The translations under genes and the position numbers were made by a program. Below are positions 1-5,824 of a stretch of DNA of 14,557 nt, in pieces. Below the pieces are notes generated by a model. That model had not been told where the DNA came from. It was given only the letters and a program-made list of their open reading frames with translations, and searched no databases. Positions within the stretch are counted from its first letter, which is position 1. Each line of letters begins with the position of its first letter. The stretch is from Caldilinea sp. CFX5 (lineage in GTDB: Bacteria > Chloroflexota > Anaerolineae > Caldilineales > Caldilineaceae): the NCBI GenBank assembly GCA_021405325.1, contig QWII01000163.1, positions 1 to 14,557 on the forward strand, in the 5' to 3' direction.

Positions 1-102
1 CGGATCGGTTTTGATATGCTCGAACGATGCTTGACCAATGGGCAATCTGTCTCGATCAGACTCATTCCCTACTTTTTATGAAACCCTACGGTAGCTAGGG
101 TC
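1..102. other. left-edge segment and Rhs truncation junction
   Basis: The frame that carries the Rhs protein is closed by a TGA at 79-81. Upstream of that stop the same frame reads RIGFDMLERCLTNGQSVSIR..., which does not look like a YD repeat. Downstream it becomes Rhs-like from about 103 (SISGATNYVTSYGYD). The join therefore lies between about 80 and 103. A short dyad, ACCCTA (83-88) with TAGGGT (96-101), sits on it. A possible reading is the 3' end of a transposase gene plus an insertion-sequence end inserted into the Rhs gene, but I do not recognise the fragment. A simple deletion scar is equally possible. Confidence 0.35.
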
Positions 103-213
103 AGCATCAGTGGCGCGACCAATTATGTCACCAGCTATGGCTATGATGCTCACCTGCGCCCCACCACCGTCACCTACCCCGATGCTGAAGTCGTCACAAC
201 CGGGTATAACAGC

Positions 214-1974
214 ATGGGCTTGCCAAGTTGGCTCCACAGCAATGTGAGCGGCAACATTATCGACAGCGTGACCTATGATGAAGCGAGCCGCTTGACCCAA
301 CGGCGGGCGTCACTCAACGGCCAGATCTACAATCAGACCTACTGGCCGTGGACGGGCAGCGCCAACAACACCAACGGACGCTTAAAGGAGATCCGCCTGG
401 GCACCAGCGGCGTCACCGCTGATCGCCTTTACTTCCTCTTTGGCTATGACAGCTTTGGCAACATTGGCGGCATGAACGAGCAGTACAATAACGGCACGAC
501 CAGTAGCTTTACCTTCTGTTATGACGCCCAGAACCGGCTGATCCGCAGCTATACGCCTTTTAACGCCAGCCTGACGTGCGCCACCCACACCGGCGGACGC
601 GCCTACAGTTATGACAGCGCCGGTCGGTTGACCAATTATGAAGGTGCCGGGTTCACCGTCGCCGGCATCAGGCCCCATCTGGCCTTGCCCACTGGCGGCA
701 GCTATGCCGTCGATAGCAACGGCAACCTCACCAATCGCCAGAGTCACGCACTCACCTGGAATCACGAGAATCGGCTGGATAGCTACTATCGCGCCACGCC
801 CTATCTCTATGAGACCTATCTCTATGATGTCGATGGCATCCGCGTGCGCAAAACCACGAATGGGGTGAACACCTTCTACCCCAACCGCTTCTACGAACAG
901 AGCGGCTCGGCCATCACCAAGTATTACTACTTCGGCGGCAAACGGGTCGCCATGCGCCAGGGTCACACCACCCCGTTGACCTATCTCTATGGCGACCATG
1001 TGGGCAGCATGGCCTATGCCACGCAGCAGAACGGCACCTTTGTCACGGAACAGGGCTACTGGGGCTATGGTCGCTACCGCCGTGGCGGCGCCCTGCCCAC
1101 CGACCACCGCTTCACCGACCAGAAACTGGACGGCAGCGGGTTGATGTATTACAATGCCCGCTACTTTGACCCCGAACTCGGCCAGTTTATCTCGCCCGAT
1201 CCGCTGGTGCCGGACCCGACAAACTTGTTTGATTACAACAGGTATATGTATGTTCGAGGGAACCCCATGAAGTTTACCGACCCAACTGGACATTGTGCAA
1301 CACTGGACGATGGTTCACGCGACATGGAGAACGATGCAGCGTGTTGGAAGCTCGCCGATACGATTGCGACTGGATATTGGTTAGGTGCTCCAGACTGGTG
1401 GAGTGAACGCTATGGTTCTGTGGATAATTTCAACACCCTTGCGGGTACGCCTGGTTTTACGGCTGAATACTTACAGGGACAGGTAAACAATTACCTGCAA
1501 CAAAACGGTACGGCGCATTACCTCCAATCCCCGCCTGAACTACACCCTGCTCCCGAGTATCCGCCAGTCAATTTGCCGGCGCCTTGTGAGTTTTGGGATT
1601 GTCCCGCAATTGCAATGGGTGCAGCGTCCTTAGGGATATCCATTGCGCAGACAGGGGCTGTGGCTTGCACTGCGACGGCGATTGGCGCCCCTTTCTGCGG
1701 ACCTGCTGCTGGGTACTTAACTTATGCAGACTACGGGTTAAACGCTGTATCCATTGGTTATGAAGGTTACAATTTCATTCAAGGGGATTCAACAACATTT
1801 GATTTGTCAGTCACATTAGCAGACAGTGGAGTCAAACCAGTTGCGGAAGCTCTTGGTGCTGGAGCAAGTGCCACACCAGGAGTTGGTGTGGCCTATGATG
1901 CTGTCATGTTAGGATACGACATTTTCATTGATCCATTTGTTCGCACGCCAGGTCAATCCCAAGTAGCAAAGTAG
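214..1974 (+). CDS. Rhs-repeat/YD-repeat polymorphic toxin protein, 5'-truncated, with variable C-terminal domain
   Basis: Rhs proteins build a beta-cocoon shell around a C-terminal toxin that is delivered to competing cells. The open frame starts at 82 and is YD-repeat-like (SYGYDAHLRPTTVTYPD) well before the first ATG at 214, so 214 is an internal methionine and the real N-terminus is missing. Numbered from 214, YD-type repeats fill about residues 1-290, and the Rhs-associated core (DGSGLMYYNARYFDPELGQF) ends near residue 360. The core closes with PMKFTDPTG, which fits the PxxxxDPxG motif where Rhs proteins self-cleave to free the tip. The tail, residues 361-586, is unrelated to the shell. 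It has Cys-rich and Gly/Ala-rich hydrophobic stretches (about 464-500 and 548-580) that could insert into a membrane. Base composition becomes AT-richer at this boundary, as expected for an exchanged tip. The family call is certain; the activity of the tail is unknown. Confidence 0.9.
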   Translation: MGLPSWLHSNVSGNIIDSVTYDEASRLTQRRASLNGQIYNQTYWPWTGSANNTNGRLKEIRLGTSGVTADRLYFLFGYDSFGNIGGMNEQYNNGTTSSFTFCYDAQNRLIRSYTPFNASLTCATHTGGRAYSYDSAGRLTNYEGAGFTVAGIRPHLALPTGGSYAVDSNGNLTNRQSHALTWNHENRLDSYYRATPYLYETYLYDVDGIRVRKTTNGVNTFYPNRFYEQSGSAITKYYYFGGKRVAMRQGHTTPLTYLYGDHVGSMAYATQQNGTFVTEQGYWGYGRYRRGGALPTDHRFTDQKLDGSGLMYYNARYFDPELGQFISPDPLVPDPTNLFDYNRYMYVRGNPMKFTDPTGHCATLDDGSRDMENDAACWKLADTIATGYWLGAPDWWSERYGSVDNFNTLAGTPGFTAEYLQGQVNNYLQQNGTAHYLQSPPELHPAPEYPPVNLPAPCEFWDCPAIAMGAASLGISIAQTGAVACTATAIGAPFCGPAAGYLTYADYGLNAVSIGYEGYNFIQGDSTTFDLSVTLADSGVKPVAEALGAGASATPGVGVAYDAVMLGYDIFIDPFVRTPGQSQVAK

Positions 1975-1982
1975 AATAGCCT

Positions 1983-2273
1983 ATGCTCATCATCCTGATC
2001 GCATGTTCGATTAGTCTATGTCTTGCGTGCATGTACATCTATCGCCAAGATATCATTGGTGATCGAACATTCATGATTGTCTCAATTATCATGGGGGGAG
2101 CATTAGTCTACTTCTCCATGGTAATGCTTGGTGTACCATATAATCTCTGGCAACCGATGAGTATCTTTGTCGTTGCTGGCTTACTTCTGGGCTTTCAAGC
2201 GTCAAGGGTCGCAATTCGACTTAGACATGCCGAAAAGTCGAGGACACAATCAAACCAGAAGCAACCAAAGTAA
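1983..2273 (+). CDS. small three-helix membrane protein, candidate immunity to the Rhs tip
   Basis: This is a 96-residue protein starting 8 nt after the Rhs stop, which is the usual place for a cognate immunity gene. Hydrophobic segments at about 2-20, 30-50 and 56-78 predict three membrane helices. They are followed by a short, strongly basic tail (RHAEKSRTQSNQKQPK). No named family is recognised. An integral membrane immunity protein would fit a toxin that acts in or on the inner membrane, consistent with the hydrophobic Rhs tail just upstream. There is no clear Shine-Dalgarno sequence before the ATG, so translation may depend on coupling to the Rhs gene. The immunity role is inferred from position and topology only. 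Confidence 0.6.
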   Translation: MLIILIACSISLCLACMYIYRQDIIGDRTFMIVSIIMGGALVYFSMVMLGVPYNLWQPMSIFVVAGLLLGFQASRVAIRLRHAEKSRTQSNQKQPK

Positions 2274-2301
2274 GTTCACACCAGGGCAAGAATAGCAGAA
2301 G

Positions 2302-2344
2302 CACAACTGAGGTAGACTACACAGGGTACTCTACCTCAGTTGTG
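2302..2344. repeat. 15-bp perfect inverted repeat at the toxin-module boundary
   Basis: The arms CACAACTGAGGTAGA (2302-2316) and its complement (2330-2344) are separated by 13 nt. The hairpin lies between the first toxin/immunity pair and the displaced Hint cassette, and its right arm overlaps the beginning of the Hint reading frame. No T-run follows on either strand, so a classical intrinsic terminator is not supported. RNA processing, partial termination or a recombination boundary remain possible. Confidence 0.6.
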
Positions 2345-3086
2345 TAGTGATGGGTTGGCGACCGAAACTGGTCTCCAACCCATCACCGAGGTGGACGAAG
2401 GCGAGCTTGTCTACGCCTACAATGAAGTGACAGGCGAAGTGGGCCTCTACCCGGTAACGGATGAGATTGCCCATCTCGACAAAGAGATCGTTACCCTCGT
2501 CATTGAGGGCGAACGCATCTACACCACGCCGGAGCATCCGTTCTATGTCAACGGCCAGTGGATCGATGCCAGCAATCTCAGCGTTGGCGATCTGGTGCGC
2601 CGGCTGGATGGCAGCGCCGGGGATGTGGAAGCTGTCACCGTTGAAGAACGCCCACAGGTGATGTACAATCTCACTGTTGCGGTGGCGCATACCTTCTTTG
2701 TTGGTGAGCAGCAGTGGTTGGTTCATAATTGCAGTTCTTCGGTTGTCCGATACGGAGATAAAGCTTCTGGCACCAACAACCATCATGGGATTATGGATGC
2801 ATGGGCCTCTGCCAACGTGCCAGGGTATGTATCCCGTGCATCGGGTGCTCCAACAGTGCAGATGAGCGTTGAGGCGCATGCAAAAACTACAACAGTGTTT
2901 CGTGAGTGGTTAACCGAGAATTATGGTAAGCCTGTTGGTGTTAAGGTAGACTGGAGTAAACATTCCAGACAAGAGATTTACAACTTGTCAGAGCGCATGT
3001 TTGATGCAGCAGGAACGCCAGATGCTGTTAGAACGCGATATTACGGGGCGCTCGATAGCTATCTGAAGACAGGTAAATGGGAATAA
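2340..3086 (+). CDS. displaced Rhs C-terminal cassette: Hint (pretoxin-HINT) domain plus unassigned toxin-like domain
   Basis: The frame has no ATG near its beginning. The first possible start is a TTG at 2340 with no ribosome site, and a stop lies in frame at 2313. The first residues (CSDGLATETGLQPITEVDEGE) align with the start of a polymorphic-toxin Hint domain but look a few residues short. Hint features follow: TPEHPFYVNGQW at 63-74, and the closing block AHTFFVGEQQWLVHNC at 116-131 with the His-Asn-Cys cleavage junction. Hint domains cut themselves from the toxin downstream. Residues 132-248 are the candidate toxin. They are rich in possible metal or catalytic residues (NNHHG at 146-150, SVEAH at 176-180, KVDWSKHS) and end in KTGKWE. 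An HNH/Endo VII-like nuclease is a guess from the HH...H pattern; no family was matched. This is a silent or recombination-dependent orphan cassette rather than an independently expressed gene, and it may be a pseudogene. Confidence 0.75.
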   Translation: MCSDGLATETGLQPITEVDEGELVYAYNEVTGEVGLYPVTDEIAHLDKEIVTLVIEGERIYTTPEHPFYVNGQWIDASNLSVGDLVRRLDGSAGDVEAVTVEERPQVMYNLTVAVAHTFFVGEQQWLVHNCSSSVVRYGDKASGTNNHHGIMDAWASANVPGYVSRASGAPTVQMSVEAHAKTTTVFREWLTENYGKPVGVKVDWSKHSRQEIYNLSERMFDAAGTPDAVRTRYYGALDSYLKTGKWE

Positions 3087-3090
3087 CAAC

Positions 3091-3579
3091 ATGAATATGT
3101 TTGATCTGCTACAACTAATTCCAAAAGATCCTTCTTGCGAAATCTACCCGGCAGCAGGATCACCTGTGATTGAACAGGAGCATTTTCTTCCTGAAGATCT
3201 GCAAGAATTCTATCGATTGTGCGGAGGCGCGCTTTTATACGCAAAGAGTGAGTATCCATATAGAATTCTATCCCCTGCTGAATTTGTACTCGCCAATCCT
3301 GTTCTGATTGGCGAAAGAGCAGAATATGATATCACGGGGGCTTGGTATTTGGTTACAGTTGATCCTGATAATCAGTACCTCACAATCGATTGCTCCAAGG
3401 AAAGGCTTGGGAAGTGTTACGATAGCTTCATTGATCGACATGGAATTGTCGGTAACTGCCCAGTCATTGCCAATTCGTTCCATGACCTACTGGTTGGTTT
3501 GATCAACAACAGGGGTGGCTACCCCTATTGGTTGAGGAATGACTTTGCATCACTTGGCGACGCCTATGATGGGGTGTAA
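3091..3579 (+). CDS. SUKH (SMI1/KNR4) family immunity protein
   Basis: This 162-residue protein begins 4 nt after the toxin cassette stop, preceded by a GGGAA ribosome-site-like stretch. SUKH proteins are the commonest immunity proteins of bacterial polymorphic toxins and bind the toxin domain directly in the cytoplasm. The family signature is visible: FLPEDLQEFYRLCGGALLY (32-50), the SPAEFVLANPVLIGE segment (61-75), the hydrophobic strand WYLVTVDPDNQYLTID, and LGKCYDSFIDRHGIVG through FHDLLVGLI, ending YPYWLRNDFASLGDAYDGV. Length is normal for the family. Position makes it the likely partner of the Hint-linked toxin domain upstream. A second ATG lies two codons in (3097); either may be used. 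Confidence 0.85.
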   Translation: MNMFDLLQLIPKDPSCEIYPAAGSPVIEQEHFLPEDLQEFYRLCGGALLYAKSEYPYRILSPAEFVLANPVLIGERAEYDITGAWYLVTVDPDNQYLTIDCSKERLGKCYDSFIDRHGIVGNCPVIANSFHDLLVGLINNRGGYPYWLRNDFASLGDAYDGV

Positions 3580-3618
3580 GTAGTAGTAGGTGAGTTGTGA
3601 GTCGGTAAACTAGAGTCA

Positions 3619-3664
3619 TTCATGGAGTAGGCAGAGAAAATAGTTTCTTTGCCTACTCCATGAA
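3619..3664. repeat. 21-bp hairpin after the SUKH immunity gene
   Basis: The arms 3619-3639 and 3644-3664 pair along their whole length with one G-U wobble, closing on a 4-nt ATAG loop. The outer arm is TTCATGGAGTAGGCA. The hairpin begins 39 nt after the stop of the immunity gene. It lacks a following T-run, so it may act as an RNA end-stabiliser or a recombination scar rather than a textbook terminator. It occupies the same kind of position as the hairpin at 2302-2344, at the end of a toxin/immunity module. Confidence 0.7.
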
Positions 3665-3829
3665 CACACAATATGAAATAACGGACAACATATTAAACAG
3701 CTCTTATATCACCTTGAACACCCCGATGGGTAGCCACCACTTGGATTATCGATAGACAAAATTGCTTCGTTAAACAGGCTTTACTTGGTATCATCGAAAA
3801 AAAAGCTTACGGTATTGAAGAAATAATAG
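3660..3829 (+). pseudogene. possible small gene remnant interrupted by a frameshift and the MITE
   Basis: A 31-codon frame from ATG 3660 ends TLNTPMGSHHLDYR and stops at 3753-3755. One base later another frame continues with RQNCFVKQALLGIIEKKA, then YGIEEIIV, and runs up to the MITE insertion point. With the MITE and one target copy removed, that frame would stop immediately at TAG. The amphipathic ending looks protein-like, but there is no good ribosome site, and another frame here also gives plausible residues (HIKQLLYHLEHPDG). This is offered as a possible degenerate immunity gene, with low confidence. Confidence 0.2.
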
Positions 3830-3830
3830 T

Positions 3831-3915
3831 TAGGAGTTACGCAGTTGACGGGCGCGACCAGAGACCTGTCAGGTTTCGCAAACCTGACAGGTCTTGTCCA
3901 ACTGCGTAACTCCTA
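3831..3915. mobile_element. 85-bp MITE-like element with 17-bp terminal inverted repeats and 5-bp target duplication
   Basis: Terminal inverted repeats TAGGAGTTACGCAGTTG (3831-3847) and its exact complement (3899-3915) enclose a second perfect hairpin with 15-bp arms, 3862-3876 and 3880-3894, built on GACCTGTCAGGTTT. The direct repeat ATAGT lies immediately outside on both sides (3826-3830 and 3916-3920), the footprint of transposition. No coding capacity is present, so it would have been mobilised in trans. The right end lies 31 nt before the start codon of the next gene and could carry or disrupt its promoter. Confidence 0.85.
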
Positions 3916-3951
3916 ATAGTTTAGTTGGCATATGGAATAGATGTAAGAATT

Positions 3952-4416
3952 ATGGCTGAATTAGAAATTACTGGTACAATGCCGCTGCTTACGGAGGACG
4001 CCATTGCGGCAGTGGAGAGGCAGATTGGTGTCTCTTTGCCGATAGCCTATCGTTCATTTCTGTTGCGCTACAATGGTGGCCGTCCTGAACCCAACATGTT
4101 TCCCATTCAGGGATTTTATGCAGATACGCATGGTCTGCTTGAATGGTTCTTCTGCATTGCCGAGGATGACATTTACGACCTGACGGAAAATGAGCTCGTA
4201 TATCGTAATCGAGTTCCATCGGATTTGTTACCAATTGCTACTGACCCAGGCGGAAACTTGCTTTGTCTCGCGGTCAAGGGCGATCGCTATGGCAGAATTT
4301 ACTTCTGGCATCATGAAGATGAGGGGGAGGAAGGAGCACCACCTACCTATAACAATGTGTATTCAGTCGCTGATAGTTTTGAGAATTTGCTAAACAGCTT
4401 ACAAAATCATTTGTAG
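3952..4416 (+). CDS. SUKH-1 (SMI1/KNR4) family protein, orphan immunity candidate
   Basis: This 154-residue protein carries the clearest SMI1/KNR4 signature in the window: IGVSLPIAYRSFLLRYNGG (25-43), which matches the family LPxxYxxFLxxxNGG core. It continues with a central hydrophobic sheet (DLLPIATDPGGNLLCLAVKG, 91-110; RIYFWHHEDE) and a closing helix DSFENLLNSL. The ATG at 3952 is preferred over the in-frame TTG at 3925, because family homology begins after it and the TTG lies almost in the mobile element. No toxin gene is adjacent; the nearest is the Hint cassette, which already has its own SUKH partner. It therefore looks like a banked immunity gene against toxins made by other strains, or the survivor of a lost toxin/immunity pair. 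Confidence 0.88.
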   Translation: MAELEITGTMPLLTEDAIAAVERQIGVSLPIAYRSFLLRYNGGRPEPNMFPIQGFYADTHGLLEWFFCIAEDDIYDLTENELVYRNRVPSDLLPIATDPGGNLLCLAVKGDRYGRIYFWHHEDEGEEGAPPTYNNVYSVADSFENLLNSLQNHL

Positions 4417-4444
4417 AGCTACCATCTCAAAAGAAGAATGCAAA

Positions 4445-4879
4445 ATGGGGTATCTGGCTGAAGAGGTAATAAATGCCTGCAAACTGGTCACAGTAGCATG
4501 TGAAATACTGACGTCTCAACAAGCAACGAAAGTTCGTCTAGAAGTAGAAGGGATATTTGCGTCACAAGGTAATTCACCGCTTTGGTCAAGACTAATCGCG
4601 TATGATGGTATATACAGTCCTGACGGTTGGAAAGCAGTCGAAACTTATACAGATAGTCTACCTATCTTTTTATTTTTTGAACCTCATTTGGATGATTCGA
4701 TTGTTCTTCTCCATGACAGCTCGAAATTATCTCAAATTCTGGGTGAATGTTCAGGTTTTATTTTTTATGTAACAAGATCATCTCTTGATTACTTGCTTTG
4801 TTTTAATGATCACGACGCTCTCATAGGCGCTGGAAAAGCTAAAGAATGGATTGAACAATTGAAAAACAAACGTTCTTAG
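4445..4879 (+). CDS. DUF6756-like protein, orphan immunity candidate
   Basis: This is a 144-residue cytosolic protein, 28 nt after the previous stop, preceded by AAGAAG. The body contains LWSRLIAYDGIYSPDGWKAV (46-65), a hydrophobic strand LPIFLFFEP (72-80), and the C-terminal pattern ILGECSGFIFYVTRSSLDYL (98-117), LLCFNDHDALIGAGKAKEWI (117-136). From memory this pattern matches the DUF6756 family, which is often encoded beside SUKH genes in polymorphic-toxin immunity clusters. The family name could not be checked. The context strongly suggests immunity, but the target toxin is unknown. Confidence 0.65.
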   Translation: MGYLAEEVINACKLVTVACEILTSQQATKVRLEVEGIFASQGNSPLWSRLIAYDGIYSPDGWKAVETYTDSLPIFLFFEPHLDDSIVLLHDSSKLSQILGECSGFIFYVTRSSLDYLLCFNDHDALIGAGKAKEWIEQLKNKRS

Positions 4880-4947
4880 CAAATTGTTCATCTAAGATCT
4901 GTTTTCTAATTGTTCAGCACAGATTAGGGGATGCCCTTACCACTTTT

Positions 4948-4963
4948 GATTACCAGGGTAATC
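4948..4963. promoter_or_regulatory. short dyad upstream of the 5003 gene
   Basis: GATTACC and its complement GGTAATC are separated by 2 nt. The dyad lies 40 nt before the preferred start codon of the next gene and could be an operator half-site pair. A chance dyad is quite possible. Confidence 0.2.
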
Positions 4964-4989
4964 CCTGAGAACAATTTAAGAACACGCTT

Positions 4990-4995
4990 GGAGGT
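4990..4995 (+). promoter_or_regulatory. strong Shine-Dalgarno that fixes the start at 5003
   Basis: GGAGGT lies 7 nt before ATG 5003. The alternative in-frame ATG at 4931 has only an AGGGG directly abutting it, which is too close to work well. The 24 extra residues it would add also show no domain-like pattern. Confidence 0.75.
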
Positions 4996-5002
4996 GAGTG
5001 AG

Positions 5003-5440
5003 ATGAGTTTGCAAGTAACCCTCGATGAGCTTATTGCAAAAAGTGGTGACTCTGAGTTATCACGGTACTCATTTCTTAATGGTCAACTCAAACTTGTGTT
5101 AGAAATGGAAGAGTTTGATGCAACTGCCACGATTACAATTCTTACCCAGGTACTACGAGTAGGGACAAAATTAGATCTGAGTGAGCATCAAACAAGTTTC
5201 TTTCAAACATGTCGGCTAGAGCTGATCGAATTGGCAGATGTCGCAAGAATCGAGAATGGATTTTATGTTCCGAACCCTGGTTTCTGGCAGATGATGAAGG
5301 AAATTAGACGCGGCATCGGATTGGCCTATGGCGAACGTGCAGACCAAATGAGATTGTTGTTTAATGTCACTGGTTATAACAATCTCGTCTCCTGTTTGGT
5401 CAGGCAGCGTACTGACATTTCTTGGCTCTTTGAGCAATAA
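5003..5440 (+). CDS. unrecognised 145-residue protein in the immunity array
   Basis: I do not recognise a family. The start at 5003 is chosen because of its strong ribosome site. The protein is soluble, acidic in its first half (DELIAKSGDSELS, LVLEMEEFDATATI) and predicted mixed alpha/beta. Its second half contains NGFYVPNPGFWQMMKEIRRG (85-104) and ends RQRTDISWLFEQ. Size, position between the DUF6756-like gene and a small membrane protein, and AT-rich composition fit an immunity protein against a toxin no longer present. The next gene follows after 23 nt, so the two are probably cotranscribed. Confidence 0.6.
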   Translation: MSLQVTLDELIAKSGDSELSRYSFLNGQLKLVLEMEEFDATATITILTQVLRVGTKLDLSEHQTSFFQTCRLELIELADVARIENGFYVPNPGFWQMMKEIRRGIGLAYGERADQMRLLFNVTGYNNLVSCLVRQRTDISWLFEQ

Positions 5441-5463
5441 CCTAATCAGGAAAAGATAAAATT

Positions 5464-5739
5464 ATGCTACTGGGAATTGTAGCCTTATTCATTGCGGTGA
5501 TGATATTAATCGGGGCTGAGCGATGCCGAAGGAATCCTGAGACTTGTCGAGATGGGTTTATGCGTAAGACTGGTTATACAAAGTCAATCGTTGCCTTGTG
5601 GTACTTCATCGGGAAACCAGAAGAGGCACGGAATGCAATCATGAATGATGAGAGTATCCGCAAGAAATTTGTCATTGAAAGCTATATTTGGTGTCTGATT
5701 AGCTTTATTGCCGGAATTACCCTACTTCTAAATAATTGA
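5464..5739 (+). CDS. small two-helix membrane protein, last gene of the immunity array
   Basis: This 91-residue protein has a hydrophobic N-terminus (MLLGIVALFIAVMILIG, 1-17), a charged cytosolic or external middle (RCRRNPETCRDGF; KPEEARNAIMNDESIRKKF) and a second helix at 71-89 (ESYIWCLISFIAGITLLL). CAGGAAAAG lies upstream, but at a long spacing of about 13 nt from the ATG. No family is recognised. Like the membrane protein at 1983, it may protect against an inner-membrane-acting toxin. It is the last plus-strand gene before the convergent minus-strand set, which begins 85 nt away. Confidence 0.6.
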   Translation: MLLGIVALFIAVMILIGAERCRRNPETCRDGFMRKTGYTKSIVALWYFIGKPEEARNAIMNDESIRKKFVIESYIWCLISFIAGITLLLNN

Positions 5740-5774
5740 GGTGCAACCGGAACTGAAGGGGTTGTCATTTGATT

Positions 5775-5818
5775 CGTTGATTGGTTCGTCGGCCTGTAAA
5801 ACAACGAACCAATCAACG
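5775..5818. repeat. 15-bp inverted repeat between convergent genes
   Basis: The arms CGTTGATTGGTTCGT (5775-5789) and its exact complement (5804-5818) flank a 14-nt loop. It lies between the stop codons of the plus-strand island (5739) and the minus-strand DinB-like gene (5825), where a bidirectional terminator is expected, but no clear T-run accompanies it. The core is a diverged copy of the larger dyad at 6968-7040: both contain TTGGTTCGT, a loop of CTTGT/CCTGT type and ACGAACC. Confidence 0.7.
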
Positions 5819-5824
5819 CACAAT

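Larger units (their letters stand above)
3580..3951 (+). other. 372-nt AT-rich spacer without an intact gene
   Basis: The spacer separates the toxin/immunity pair from the four downstream small genes. It holds a strong hairpin (3619-3664), short coding-like scraps (3660 to about 3829) and an 85-bp MITE-like element with target duplication (3826-3920). I see no convincing promoter, although the downstream genes may need one here. Confidence 0.6.

Noticed and set aside
382..1293. 303-codon minus-strand open frame opposite the Rhs gene
   Set aside because: It mirrors GC-rich Rhs codons, has low-complexity V/A/I/G content and no domain pattern, while the plus strand is unmistakably Rhs.
2302..3664. 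classical intrinsic terminators at the two toxin-module hairpins
   Set aside because: The stems are strong but neither is followed by a T-run on either strand, so they are listed as hairpins of unknown role.
3831..3915. CRISPR-like or tRNA-like structure
   Set aside because: Only one nested palindrome is present, with terminal repeats and a target duplication, and no direct repeat/spacer periodicity or tRNA arms. A transposon footprint explains it.
4931..5002. upstream ATG that would extend the 145-residue protein by 24 residues
   Set aside because: Its only ribosome-site-like AGGGG abuts the ATG, whereas the ATG at 5003 has GGAGGT at 7 nt.
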